This document shows, one piece after another, positions 54,214 to 62,445 of a stretch of DNA of 64,000 bases. A model generated the notes under the pieces. It ran no database searches and was not told where the DNA came from. It worked only from the letters and a program-made list of their open reading frames with translations. This DNA is from Pontiellaceae bacterium B12227 (GTDB lineage Bacteria > Verrucomicrobiota > Kiritimatiellia > Kiritimatiellales > Pontiellaceae), in NCBI GenBank assembly GCA_029432775.1, contig JAROAZ010000017.1:62001-126000 (forward strand), read 5' to 3'. Each line of letters starts with the position of its first letter. The stretch's first letter is position 1. The position numbers were made by a program, and so were the translations under genes.

Positions 54214-54912
54214 ATGAACTATCGGGCGGATTTTCATATCCACAGCTGTCTGTCTCCGTGCGGATCGTTGGAAATGTCGCCCGCCGCCATTGTTCAGCAG
54301 GCGAAAGAGGTGGGGCTCAATGCCATCGCCCTTTCCGACCATAACTGCGCGCTCAATCTTCCGGCCTTTGGAACGGAGTGCGAACGCCAGGGCATGGAAT
54401 GCCTCTACGGGATTGAGGTCACCTCCATGGAAGAGGCGCATATTCTCTGCCTGTTCGATCAGCTCGATGCGGCTATGGGCTTTGGCGAACAGATCTACGA
54501 CAGCCTGCCCGACATTCCGAACAATCCGGAAAAATTCGGCGATCAGCCGGTACTGGATGAAAACGAAGACGTGCTCGACTTCGTTGAAAAATTTCTGATC
54601 AGTGCATCGAGCTACGACATCAGTTCACTGGTCACGGAGGTGCATGGTTTGGGTGGACTGATTATTCCGGCGCATATCGACCGCTCCGTCTACGGCATTA
54701 TTGCTCAACTGGGCTTTCTGCCGGACGAACCGTTCGATGCCGTGGAGCTGACGGCGCATGGCGATAAAGCGCTTGCGCTGGACTACCCGATCATCCGCAG
54801 CTCCGATTCGCACTTCCTCAACGGACTCGGCACAGCCCACACGCCGTTGGAGATGGAATCGCTCACGGTTAAAAACCTGCGTTCCAGTCTTTGGAATCGA
54901 CAGTCGGGGTGA
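54214..54912 (+). CDS. PHP-domain phosphoesterase
   Basis: A 232-residue metal-dependent phosphoesterase of the PHP group. Metal-binding motifs are DFHIHSCLSPC, LSDHNCA, GIEVTS, IPAHIDRSV and SDSHFLNGLG. The Cys-rich first loop (SCLSPCGS) is characteristic of the PHP proteins that occur beside DRTGG and GHKL proteins in hydrogenase clusters. Substrate unknown. An exact iterated palindrome at 54882 reads SSLWN in its last residues. Confidence 0.88.
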   Translation: MNYRADFHIHSCLSPCGSLEMSPAAIVQQAKEVGLNAIALSDHNCALNLPAFGTECERQGMECLYGIEVTSMEEAHILCLFDQLDAAMGFGEQIYDSLPDIPNNPEKFGDQPVLDENEDVLDFVEKFLISASSYDISSLVTEVHGLGGLIIPAHIDRSVYGIIAQLGFLPDEPFDAVELTAHGDKALALDYPIIRSSDSHFLNGLGTAHTPLEMESLTVKNLRSSLWNRQSG

Positions 54913-54960
54913 CACGGCGCAGAGCACCGTGCTGCGTAGAACGGTCCTCCGGGCCGTTTT
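54912..54960. repeat. Dispersed intergenic repeat, copy 2
   Basis: ACACGGCGCAGAGCACCGTG, CTGCGTAGAACGGTCCTCC and GGCCGTTTT. It matches 41331-41378 in most positions. It lies between convergent genes. Confidence 0.75.
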
Positions 54961-54963
54961 CGG

Positions 54964-55728
54964 CTACTTTTTCTTATCCCTCACGTAGACCATATTTTGC
55001 GAGCCGGTCTTTTTACGTTCAACATCGAACAGGCCAATGCCTTCGAAGAGCAGGGGGAAGCTTTTGAATCCATAGTTGCGCGGATCGAAGTCCGGGTATT
55101 GCCGTTTAACCAGGCTGCCGCAGGTCGATGCCCGGGCCCAGCCGTCGTCATCGGCATACTCGCTCACGGCATTACGCAGGATGTTCACCAGCTTGGTGTC
55201 CTGTTTCAGCGTCTGCTGCCTGCTGGTTTTTTTCGCCGCCGTTTTCTTGGTGACCTTTTTGGCCGGCGCCTTTTCCTCTTCAGGGCTGTCGAGCACTTCC
55301 GTCAGGATAAAGTCGTCGCACGCATTGCGGAAGGCGGCCGGCGTCTTGTTTTCTCCGACACCGAAGACATAGATCTGCGACTCTTTGAGGCGGGAGGCCA
55401 GTTTGGTAAAGTCGCTGTCGGACGTGACGAGGGCAAAGGCATCGAACTGGTCGGTGTAGAGCAGATCCATGGCATCAATAATCATGGCGGCATCGGAGGA
55501 ATTTTTTCCCTGTGTATACGAAAACTGTTGAACGGGATTGATAGCCAGTTCATTGAGCGGCGCCTTCCAGTTGACCAGATGTTTGCTGCTCCAGTCGCCA
55601 TAGGCTTTCTTGACGATGATGTGTCCATGTTTGGATAGTTCGTTCAGCACCGGGCCGAGCATTTTGTGTGAAGCATTTTCGGCATCGATCAGTACGGCGA
55701 TTTTTTTTGCAGTATCAATATTAATCAT
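54964..55728 (-). CDS. NYN-domain protein with LOTUS (OST-HTH) domain
   Basis: A 254-residue protein. Residues 1-140 form a NYN (LabA/DUF88) PIN-like nuclease domain with IAVLIDAENAS, GDWSS, SSDAAMIIDAMDLL and LVTSDSDFTKLASRL, which give the acidic metal site. A Lys/Thr-rich linker follows and the last 75 residues (LVNILRNAVSEYADDDGWAR, FDPRNYGFKSFPLLFEGIGLFDVER) are an OST-HTH/LOTUS RNA-binding domain. A structured-RNA endonuclease is likely; targets are unknown. Confidence 0.9.
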   Translation of the reverse strand: MINIDTAKKIAVLIDAENASHKMLGPVLNELSKHGHIIVKKAYGDWSSKHLVNWKAPLNELAINPVQQFSYTQGKNSSDAAMIIDAMDLLYTDQFDAFALVTSDSDFTKLASRLKESQIYVFGVGENKTPAAFRNACDDFILTEVLDSPEEEKAPAKKVTKKTAAKKTSRQQTLKQDTKLVNILRNAVSEYADDDGWARASTCGSLVKRQYPDFDPRNYGFKSFPLLFEGIGLFDVERKKTGSQNMVYVRDKKK

Positions 55729-55851
55729 GAGACTCCCTTTCGTTTGGAGTTGTTAAAACCTTACAGGGCCTTATTGCATTCGGCAAGCGTGGCGGGTTGC
55801 CTCTTCCGGAGAAACGTGAAACTATATTTCCCTCAACAACGAGGTGTTTTG

Positions 55852-56928
55852 ATGGGTAAGGATAAGATGAGCAACTGGGGATTTCCAGCGTCTGGAATTT
55901 TTCTTGCAGCAGGACCGTGCAGTGCGGAGAGCGAAGAGCAGGTGCTGACTACGGCAAAGGCATTGAGCGGGCAGGGCGTTGATTTTTTGCGTGCCGGCAT
56001 CTGGAAGCCGCGTACGCGGCCGGGCAGTTTTGAAGGCGTGGGCCTGAAAGGGCTGGGCTGGCTGGATCGGGCCCGTTCGGAAACCGGAATGAAAATCGGT
56101 ACGGAAGTGGCGGAGCCCTCTCATGTTGAAGCGTGTCTTGAATATGGTCTGGATGTCCTGTGGGTCGGAGCGCGCACCACCACCAATCCCTTTTCGGTGC
56201 AGGCCATTGCCGATGCATTGAGAGGAACCGATGTGCCCGTCTTTGTAAAAAACCCGATGAGTGCCGATATCGGGCTCTGGATCGGGGCCATTGAGCGGCT
56301 GGCCAATGCCGGGCTCACCAAGCTCGGAGCCATTCATCGCGGTGTGAGTTCTTCGCTGGAAATGCGCTATCGCAATGCGCCGGCCTGGAAGATGCCGATT
56401 GAATTTATGCGCCGCATGCCGGATGTGCCGATTCTCTGCGACCCGAGTCATATCTGCGGGCGATCCGATCTGATTGCCACCATTGCACAGGAAGCGATGG
56501 ACCTGCTGTTTGACGGCCTCATGGTTGAGGTGCATCCGGATCCGCCGAGTGCGCTTTCCGATGCTGCCCAGCAGCTGACGCCGGAGCAGTTTATTTCAAT
56601 GGTTGGAAAGTTGGAACTTTCCAGTGAGCAAAGCGACAGCTCGGTATTCATGAATCGCATGAGCGAACTTCGTGAAGATGTGGATGCGCTGGACAGCCAG
56701 GTGCTGGAGCTGATCGGAAAGCGAATGGACATCGTCCGCGAGATGGGCCGTCTGAAGACGGAACAGAAGGTCTCCACGCTGCAGCCGCACCGCTGGCAGG
56801 AAATTCTGGACGACCGTGTGAAGCGGGGTGCGGGGCTGGAACTCTCCGAGGACTTTGTGTTGCAGGTGATGCAGTCGATTCATGAAGAGGCAATTCGAAA
56901 GCAGGAAGCAGATCGGCTCGACGACTGA
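55852..56928 (+). CDS. Bifunctional DAHP synthase / chorismate mutase
   Basis: The start at 55852 follows GAGGTGTTTTG and gives 358 residues. Residues about 12-265 form a type I-beta 3-deoxy-D-arabino-heptulosonate 7-phosphate synthase with AGPCSAESEEQ, LRAGIWKPRTRPGSFEG, KNPMSADIGLWIGAIERL and CDPSHICGRSD. Residues about 270-355 are an AroQ chorismate mutase (MSELREDVDALDSQVLELIGKR). The fusion joins the first step of the shikimate route to the branch step for Phe and Tyr and is known in Bacteroidetes and relatives; the mutase part can also serve as a feedback sensor. An exact iterated palindrome at 55883 reads FPASGI near the N terminus. Confidence 0.93.
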   Translation: MGKDKMSNWGFPASGIFLAAGPCSAESEEQVLTTAKALSGQGVDFLRAGIWKPRTRPGSFEGVGLKGLGWLDRARSETGMKIGTEVAEPSHVEACLEYGLDVLWVGARTTTNPFSVQAIADALRGTDVPVFVKNPMSADIGLWIGAIERLANAGLTKLGAIHRGVSSSLEMRYRNAPAWKMPIEFMRRMPDVPILCDPSHICGRSDLIATIAQEAMDLLFDGLMVEVHPDPPSALSDAAQQLTPEQFISMVGKLELSSEQSDSSVFMNRMSELREDVDALDSQVLELIGKRMDIVREMGRLKTEQKVSTLQPHRWQEILDDRVKRGAGLELSEDFVLQVMQSIHEEAIRKQEADRLDD

Positions 56929-59331
56929 TTATTTTTTGCTGCGGTACTCCGTATATTCACTTTCATTGATAGCGCCATCGCCGTTGCTGTCAATTTCATC
57001 AAAGTGGGTGCGCAGTCCGCCAATCACTTCGTCTTCGGTCAGCTTTCCGTTGCGGTCGATATCGTAGCGACGAAGCATGGCTTTAAAGGCGCTGTCCTGC
57101 GAAGCGCTTTTGGCTTTGGCTGAAATGGCATTTTTTGAGCTGATCTGCCGGCCGATAACGTTTCCTCCAAAGGCATCGGCTGCCAGAAAGATGGTATATT
57201 GCTGGACCACTTCAATGTTTCGCTTGGCCGCCGTATGCACGGAATAGGTGACCTGCAGATTGAGGGGTTTGTTTAAATCCAGTTTGCGGGCCTGCAAAAT
57301 GAATTCCCGCGGCTCTGCATCGGTTGCGGCGGCGCTCACGCGAGCGGCAGAGTTGATGGATGGAGCCACCACGCCCTGCGGTGTTTTAAGCACATACTTC
57401 AGCGGTTCTCCCAGGTTATTCCACTCCACGCGATAGAGCGGGTCGATGTGGAATCCAAGATAAAGTTTACCATCGCCACTGCTCAGCAGTTCTTCAGAGG
57501 CTTCAATCCGGGCTTTAACATAAAACGGACTGCGCGATTCTTTGGGGCTGATCTGAAGGGGTTTGAATTTGTCCGTTGCCACACTCACCTTCGGGCGCGG
57601 CACCAGTTTTGACTCGGCAGCGTTAACCGGCTGCAGGGTCGGGGAGGGGAGCGCCTCGATGCTGTAGGGCTGGGTGACGGCTCCGGCCAGCCCGATCAGC
57701 ACCTCCCGCAATGAATCCGGTTCAGAGATCGAACCCTGATAGATTTCTTCGCCCGTTTTGGAGAAGACGAAAACATTGGATGTGCCTTCCGGTGCCAGGG
57801 CTTTGGAAGCGGCGTTGTCCATTCCGTCATATGCCCATGGAACTGCAGTCAGCAGCTGTTCTTTGGCCAGCTGGGCATGGCGCGCCCGCTCTTTAATCTG
57901 GTAGGGGCGGACATAGCCGTTGTTTTCCGGATGCTTTAAGTGGCGGTAGATGTAATAAAATCGAATTCCTTTGGGATGGAAGTCGCGGGCTGCGAGTTCG
58001 ATGTTGCTGTAGGATGTGATGAATTCTTTGTCGGTCAGGTCGCCCAAAACGAAAACGGTATAAATCGCATCAGCAGCCAGCCCGCGCAGTTTTAATTTCG
58101 AGTGGTCCCGGGCCGTGTAGACAAAGGCATCCGGCAATTGGCGTTTTTTCACTTCAGGCACCTTTACTTCCACAACCGGTTCCAATGGTTGGAAAGCCGC
58201 TTTGGTTTCAAGAGCCAGCTTCTCCGCCTCGTCTTTGGACTCCACCACGAAGGATGAACTGTCGGTCCCGATATTCTCGCTGCCCTTTGTTCCTTTGTTC
58301 TTTTCAAAAACGGATTCCAGTAAAACCAGAGTGGACCCTTGATTGTTGGCAATGGCTCCGGCTCCCCGGGTGGAAAAGTTTTTTGTGAACGTGCAGGAGG
58401 TAACAGTCGGTGAAAAGGGGCCTGTAAAATAGGAGGCTCCTCCGCTGGCCCGGGCGGAGTTTTCTGTGAATGTGCAGTTGAGCAGTTCGAGCTGGATGCC
58501 GGTTTTATTTTCCGCCTCGGCAAACAGGGCTCCACCGGAACCATCCGTAGAGTTATACAGAAATGAAGTTCCACTGATGCGCGCCCGGCCCCCTTCGCCA
58601 ATTGAAATTGCACCGCCGCTTTTCGGGGCGAAGTTGGAAGTGAATACCGAATCCTGAATGGTCAGGGAGCTGTTACCTTCCGTGGCAATGGCGCCGCCGT
58701 GCTCGCCGGAGTTGGAATAGAACGTTACGTTGGAAAGCGTCAGCTCTGCATCTTTCAGGTGGATGGCACCTCCAATTTCGGCACTGTTTTTTTCGAACGT
58801 GCAGTTGGCCACGGAGATGCTTTTACTGCCCGGTAGAATACTCAGGCCGCCGCCGAGGCGGTTTTCCGAGATGGAATTGGCATTGCCGCGGGAAATAATA
58901 AGGCCGTCAAGAGAGCAGCCACCGGCTGCTATAATAACATGGTAGGAGTTGTCGGAAGTCGAACCGATCCGGCCAATATCGCCGCTTAATATGGTGCGGT
59001 TGGCCTTGCCGTTACGTTGTTCCAGCATCATTTCTCCGCCCCGGAAGCCTCCATATAATGAAACGCCGGGTGAAAGCTCGAACGCCGCGCTCTTACTGAC
59101 TCCGTCTGGGCGGTAGACCCCGGCCCGGATCCAAACCTGACCGCCTCCGTTCGTGGATGCGGTATCCAGCGCCATCTGGATGGTAGGAAAGGGGCTGTTC
59201 CAGGATTCGCCTGTAGGCATATCCCCTTGAAATGTAGAATCCACATAATATCTGGCCGCCAACGAAGAAACTGTTGTCCCGGTCAGTAGTGCAAGGATGA
59301 GTAGCCGTCTGAAAAAATTATTTGAAAACAT
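56929..59331 (-). CDS. Secreted beta-helix protein fused to a redoxin/deiodinase-like domain and EF-hands
   Basis: The ATG at 59331 begins a signal peptide (FFRRLLILALLTGTTVSSLA). Residues about 30-380 are a right-handed beta helix with repeats such as NCTFEKNSAEIGGAI and DSVFTSNFAPKSGGAIS. Residues about 420-560 resemble a thioredoxin/iodothyronine-deiodinase-like fold (VFVLGDLTDKEFITSYSN, then FYYIYRHLKHPENNGYV), but the Cys or Sec position is Asp, so it is probably not catalytic. A beta-sandwich follows and the C terminus has two EF-hands (DIDRNGKLTEDE and DSNGDGAINESE). 800 residues, secreted. Function unknown. The iterated palindrome at 58180 (FQPLE) is the last exact copy in the window. 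Confidence 0.72.
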   Translation of the reverse strand: MFSNNFFRRLLILALLTGTTVSSLAARYYVDSTFQGDMPTGESWNSPFPTIQMALDTASTNGGGQVWIRAGVYRPDGVSKSAAFELSPGVSLYGGFRGGEMMLEQRNGKANRTILSGDIGRIGSTSDNSYHVIIAAGGCSLDGLIISRGNANSISENRLGGGLSILPGSKSISVANCTFEKNSAEIGGAIHLKDAELTLSNVTFYSNSGEHGGAIATEGNSSLTIQDSVFTSNFAPKSGGAISIGEGGRARISGTSFLYNSTDGSGGALFAEAENKTGIQLELLNCTFTENSARASGGASYFTGPFSPTVTSCTFTKNFSTRGAGAIANNQGSTLVLLESVFEKNKGTKGSENIGTDSSSFVVESKDEAEKLALETKAAFQPLEPVVEVKVPEVKKRQLPDAFVYTARDHSKLKLRGLAADAIYTVFVLGDLTDKEFITSYSNIELAARDFHPKGIRFYYIYRHLKHPENNGYVRPYQIKERARHAQLAKEQLLTAVPWAYDGMDNAASKALAPEGTSNVFVFSKTGEEIYQGSISEPDSLREVLIGLAGAVTQPYSIEALPSPTLQPVNAAESKLVPRPKVSVATDKFKPLQISPKESRSPFYVKARIEASEELLSSGDGKLYLGFHIDPLYRVEWNNLGEPLKYVLKTPQGVVAPSINSAARVSAAATDAEPREFILQARKLDLNKPLNLQVTYSVHTAAKRNIEVVQQYTIFLAADAFGGNVIGRQISSKNAISAKAKSASQDSAFKAMLRRYDIDRNGKLTEDEVIGGLRTHFDEIDSNGDGAINESEYTEYRSKK

Positions 59332-59668
59332 AGTGGCCGAAGTTACCAAGCCAACGCAGGGCGCTCAAATCAAAAGCGGTATACATCTGAGGCGAAAGTC
59401 TCTAATGTTAAGCTTCTTTTAATTAAATTCGGGAACAATGAATCCCTTTTTGTATTACAGAAAAGACAGTGTTCATCTATTTTGAAAGGTAGTGCCGATA
59501 GATCGAAGCGAATGTCATGTTGGCGATTCGTTCATCAGAACTCATTTAGTTACTCATGTTTTATCTATCCTGTTTTTCTTCCGAACGTCTAACCTCAGCC
59601 GACTTCGCCTTGTACATTGACCGGATAACGGGCGTGTAACGAAGTAGTCTGGAGGTTTTTTTCGATGT
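59332..59668. other. 337-base AT-rich gap with repeat-like 3' end
   Basis: No gene is seen. Part of it, about 59583-59650, resembles the imperfect repeats at 60110-60195 and 63550-63640 and contains CCGAACGTCTAA, which recurs at 62848. Confidence 0.5.
59583..59650 (-). repeat. Cassette-like repeat, divergent copy
   Basis: Minus-strand reading shares ACRCCCGTT and AAGGC-x-AAGTC with the two better copies and ends GGCTGAGGTTAGAC. It lies directly 3' of the small Ig-like gene. Confidence 0.35.
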
Positions 59669-60076
59669 TTATTTGGTTTTGAAGACCAGCAGGTACGGCA
59701 CTGCTGAATTGTTCTTTGTATCTCTGAAGGCGGTAAACTTTTGGGTATTTATCCAGATTGCGTAGGTTTTGTTTGGTTCCAGTTTAACGGGGAGAATACA
59801 AGTGCGACCATCTGCGAGGTATTTGATTCCTTTCTGGTCCGAGATTTCAGGAAACGACTCCTTTGTATGGAAACACCATGACCACATTTCTTTGGTCATC
59901 ATCTCTTTGCTAAAGGTAACCTTGATTTCCTTGAGCGTTGGATCCACTTGCATGTCTCCTGATTGCGGTACCGTTTTGATAACGGATGGGGGCATAGACT
60001 CCATGCTGATTTCTTGAGCCCATGATGTGAGTGTGAACGTAGCCAGTGCGATTGCTGTCATGATCGCTTTTGTCAT
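59669..60076 (-). CDS. Small secreted Ig-like (SbsA/Big_5) domain protein
   Basis: 135 residues: a signal peptide (TKAIMTAIALATFTLTSWA) and one bacterial Ig-like domain of the Big_5 type (PPSVIKTVPQSGDMQVDPTL, KEIKVTFSKEMMTKEMWSW, LEPNKTYAIWIN). Such domains usually occur as modules of larger exported proteins; here it stands alone. AAAGGAG precedes the ATG. First gene of the AT-richer right-hand region. Confidence 0.78.
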   Translation of the reverse strand: MTKAIMTAIALATFTLTSWAQEISMESMPPSVIKTVPQSGDMQVDPTLKEIKVTFSKEMMTKEMWSWCFHTKESFPEISDQKGIKYLADGRTCILPVKLEPNKTYAIWINTQKFTAFRDTKNNSAVPYLLVFKTK

Positions 60077-60109
60077 GTCTTTCTCCTTTGAATATTTATT
60101 TCATTGATC

Positions 60110-60195
60110 GTTACGAGTGACCCGCTTGGGGATCAGACTCTGCCTTCAAAAACGGGCGTTGTCACTATGGCCTCGGATGGCTGGTTGGCAATTCA
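60110..60195 (-). repeat. Cassette-like imperfect repeat, copy A
   Basis: On the minus strand it holds ACCAGCCATCCGAG, GTGACAACGCCCGTT and GGGTCACTCGTAA in the same order and spacing as copy B at 63550. GTGAC and GTCAC arms pair around a bulge. It lies directly 3' of the SHD1 gene. Confidence 0.55.
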
Positions 60196-60200
60196 TTTAA

Positions 60201-61010
60201 TTAAGGAGCAGGGGGTTGTGTATTATTTGTTTCGGTTGTCCAGTTGCGCTTTAATTTTTCAGGATAACGTAGTTCTCTCACAAGTGGATTACCCGAATCA
60301 GTAGGTAGGGTCATCCGGATTATCGCTCCTTCAAATTCTCCATCAATCGGAGGAATCGTTGAAGATGATCCGAAGTTCTTTTGGAGCAAGATTATTCCCT
60401 TTGTTTCGATAGGAAATTTTGTTTTCGATGGGATTTTTATTTCCTCTTTGTGATAAAGGGTGCCGTGTTTCTCCTGATTTTTATTATAGATATTTGTCTT
60501 TCTCCCGTCTTTATTTCTTTTCTGACTGGTCGCCTCTTGCATGTAAAAAAGAACATACTCAAGTTGAACGTTTTCGAATGCCTGATCTGATTTGTTGTTT
60601 AGGTTTATTTCTACAAGATGATTGTAATAACGAACCTCTGAAAAACTTGTGAATGAATTACCGTGAATATCATCAAAAGTGGATTCGGATGAGGAAGATT
60701 TGTCTGCCGCTTTGCGTCTCACTCGATCTAGCTCTATGACTAATGAACCAGAATTGAGGAAATCTGAATGTTTAAACCAATCACTTATTCTTTCTCTAGT
60801 CGCATCATCAAACGCTGTTATCGGAACAGTTAGCTGCTTTCTTTGTCCTTTGCGCTGTACCGTTATTTTTTGCCCGCCAGGGAGCATGCGGATAATTTTC
60901 GCTTCAATTTCCCTGCCGCTCTGATCTGTTAGGATTTGGTAATCGTCCGCTATCGCAGAAACTACAACTGAGATAATAAGCGCTGATATTGAAGTTATTT
61001 TATAAGTCAT
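60201..61010 (-). CDS. Secreted SHD1-domain protein
   Basis: 269 residues with a signal peptide (ITSISALIISVVVSAIA). The N-terminal 65 residues (WxD-less form: QILTDQSGREIEAKIIRMLPG, ITVQRKGQRKQLTVPITAFDD) are an SLA1 homology domain 1-like unit, common in exported PVC proteins. The remainder (FTSFSEVRYYNHLVEINLNNKS, FPIETKGIILLQK) is beta-rich and resembles no family I know. GGAG precedes the ATG. It is 41 bases from the GH16 gene upstream and may be cotranscribed. Confidence 0.75.
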   Translation of the reverse strand: MTYKITSISALIISVVVSAIADDYQILTDQSGREIEAKIIRMLPGGQKITVQRKGQRKQLTVPITAFDDATRERISDWFKHSDFLNSGSLVIELDRVRRKAADKSSSSESTFDDIHGNSFTSFSEVRYYNHLVEINLNNKSDQAFENVQLEYVLFYMQEATSQKRNKDGRKTNIYNKNQEKHGTLYHKEEIKIPSKTKFPIETKGIILLQKNFGSSSTIPPIDGEFEGAIIRMTLPTDSGNPLVRELRYPEKLKRNWTTETNNTQPPAP

Positions 61011-61051
61011 ATTTCTCCTTTTGATATATCAATATTGCGGATCAGGCGCGG

Positions 61052-61936
61052 TTATTCGCCGCCGTCTGCATTCTTTTGTTCGCCGGTTCTCTGTTTGAAC
61101 ACCCTCACATAGTCGATTTCGTATCTCTGGGGAAGCACTCGATCATCGATCTCCCCACCCCAGCTTCCCCCCATGGCTAGGTTCAGCAAGAGGTAGTGTG
61201 GCTTTCTGAAGGGATTGTTTGAGCCCGCTCCCGCCAGGTCAATCTTGAAAGTCGCGTACTGCTTATCATCTGCGAAGACCTTGATCTCTTTCTCGTTCCA
61301 CTCCATCGCGTAGACATGGAACCCGTTGTAGGGCTCCTGGATCGTGATCTTGCCGCCACCGGCGGATCTATGAATGGATTCACCCGGCAGCGACTTATCC
61401 TTGGTTGTCGGGTTGGCAAAATGGTTGTTTGCATGGATCGTATGCGGTTCCTTGCCGACGTATTCCATGATATCGATCTCGCCGCAGCGGGGCCAGCCTA
61501 TGTCCTGGATGTTGGAGCCAAGGGTCCAGATTGCAGGCCACATTCCCTTGCCCCGGGGCATCTTCGCTCGGACCTCGACTCGGCCATAGGTAAACTCAAA
61601 CTTCTTCTTGGTAGTCAGACTGGCAGATGTGTAGTGAATGAACTTCCGCTCTTTTTGCCAGTTGGCCCACCCTTTGCCAACTTGCGGGTTTGGCAAGGTC
61701 TCCTTGCGCCCCTCGATAATCAAATGCCCGTTTTCAACCCGGGCGTTCTGCTTACGTTCTCTCATGTAATACTGCATCTCCTGGTTGCGCTCGAAACCTT
61801 CCTCGTAATTCCATTTCCTCCCGTCGGGCAGCCCTTCCTCTTTGAACTCGTCAGACCAGACCAGTTTCCACTCCTCAGCCTGAGTGGTCCCGGTTACCAA
61901 CAAGGTAAGCGTGGTCGCGATCAATAGAATTTTCAT
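61052..61936 (-). CDS. Secreted family 16 glycoside hydrolase
   Basis: An endo-beta-glucanase, laminarinase or agarase-type enzyme, secreted by its signal peptide (KILLIATTLTLLVTGTTQA). The catalytic motif is E-I-D-I-M-E with nucleophile Glu153, Asp155 and acid/base Glu158, in CGEIDIMEYVG. WKLVWSDEF at the N terminus, RVEVRAKMPRGKGMWPAIWTLG and YLLLNLAMGGSWGG are standard GH16 blocks. 294 residues, a single domain without a carbohydrate-binding module. Substrate is probably a beta-1,3 or mixed-linkage glucan, by similarity of the EIDIME loop. The start overlaps the stop of the gene upstream by 4 bases. Confidence 0.94.
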   Translation of the reverse strand: MKILLIATTLTLLVTGTTQAEEWKLVWSDEFKEEGLPDGRKWNYEEGFERNQEMQYYMRERKQNARVENGHLIIEGRKETLPNPQVGKGWANWQKERKFIHYTSASLTTKKKFEFTYGRVEVRAKMPRGKGMWPAIWTLGSNIQDIGWPRCGEIDIMEYVGKEPHTIHANNHFANPTTKDKSLPGESIHRSAGGGKITIQEPYNGFHVYAMEWNEKEIKVFADDKQYATFKIDLAGAGSNNPFRKPHYLLLNLAMGGSWGGEIDDRVLPQRYEIDYVRVFKQRTGEQKNADGGE

Positions 61937-62433
61937 GTCTTTCTCCGTCGATTAACCTCAGAAGGTTGGTTGGGATTGTTTATGAGTTCCTGTCTTCGCT
62001 CAATTTCATCCAGCAAATTAGGAATGCTTTTTGAAGGATAGGAGGAAAATATGCGCAAGGGCTGACCATCTTTGGTGACAACCTGAGTACCAAACAATCG
62101 GTCCCGGAATGATGGGTTTTGAGGTAGTCGATTTACCGACAGGTCTGACAAATTAACCGTAATAGATTTCCAAAATGTCAGAGGAGTCTGAAGAGTTGTT
62201 TCAGTCAATCTAATATCAAAACGTCCTCGAGAAAATGGGATAGCCAACACCAAACAAAAAATTGCTGTGCCGACAAATGCCTCAATTACCCTTGCCTGGA
62301 AAAACAACCACGCTTCTGATTCTTCAAACATTCCATATCGCCAGAGTTTCCCAAGTAAGAAAGTGATAAACAGGGAAAAGAAAGTCCGAGTAATGTGCCG
62401 CAATGGTTTTGGCCTGAGCTCAATGGTTTTCAT
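61933..62433 (-). CDS. Two-pass membrane protein, function unknown
   Basis: I do not recognise it. 166 residues; two hydrophobic segments (about residues 15-30, TRTFFSLFITFLLGKLW, and 48-68, VIEAFVGTAIFCLVLAIPF) and a C-terminal soluble part with a PH-like strand pattern (FDIRLTETTLQTPLTFWKSITV, VVTKDGQPLRIFSSYPSKSI). The stop overlaps the GH16 start by 4 bases (ATGA), which implies coupling. No clear ribosome binding site. Confidence 0.6.
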   Translation of the reverse strand: MKTIELRPKPLRHITRTFFSLFITFLLGKLWRYGMFEESEAWLFFQARVIEAFVGTAIFCLVLAIPFSRGRFDIRLTETTLQTPLTFWKSITVNLSDLSVNRLPQNPSFRDRLFGTQVVTKDGQPLRIFSSYPSKSIPNLLDEIERRQELINNPNQPSEVNRRRKT

Positions 62434-62445
62434 TTATTTATCTGA

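Larger units (their letters stand above)
1607..58194. repeat. Highly iterated 15-bp palindrome, TTCCA-N5-TGGAA
   Basis: Exact copies start at 1607, 1976, 4427, 8316, 9153, 9238, 9960, 10113, 12634, 12927, 14485, 19949, 22867, 23172, 26435, 30594, 31638, 31700, 32542, 36052, 41377, 41437, 44221, 44978, 47214, 47437, 47491, 50970, 54882, 55883 and 58180. Near copies differing by one outer-arm base start at 1922, 16829, 17092, 19965, 21004, 22814, 49447 and 54130. The sixth base is mostly A and the tenth always T or C, so the fuller form is TTCCAa-NNN-YTGGAA; ATGTT and ATGTC are frequent centres. Copies are in both coding and intergenic DNA. None lies after 58194. Confidence 0.95.

Noticed and set aside
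1607..58194. FQxLE as a conserved protein motif
   Set aside because: The same DNA is read in other frames as SNxWx or PNLG and occurs between genes, so the DNA, not the peptide, is repeated.
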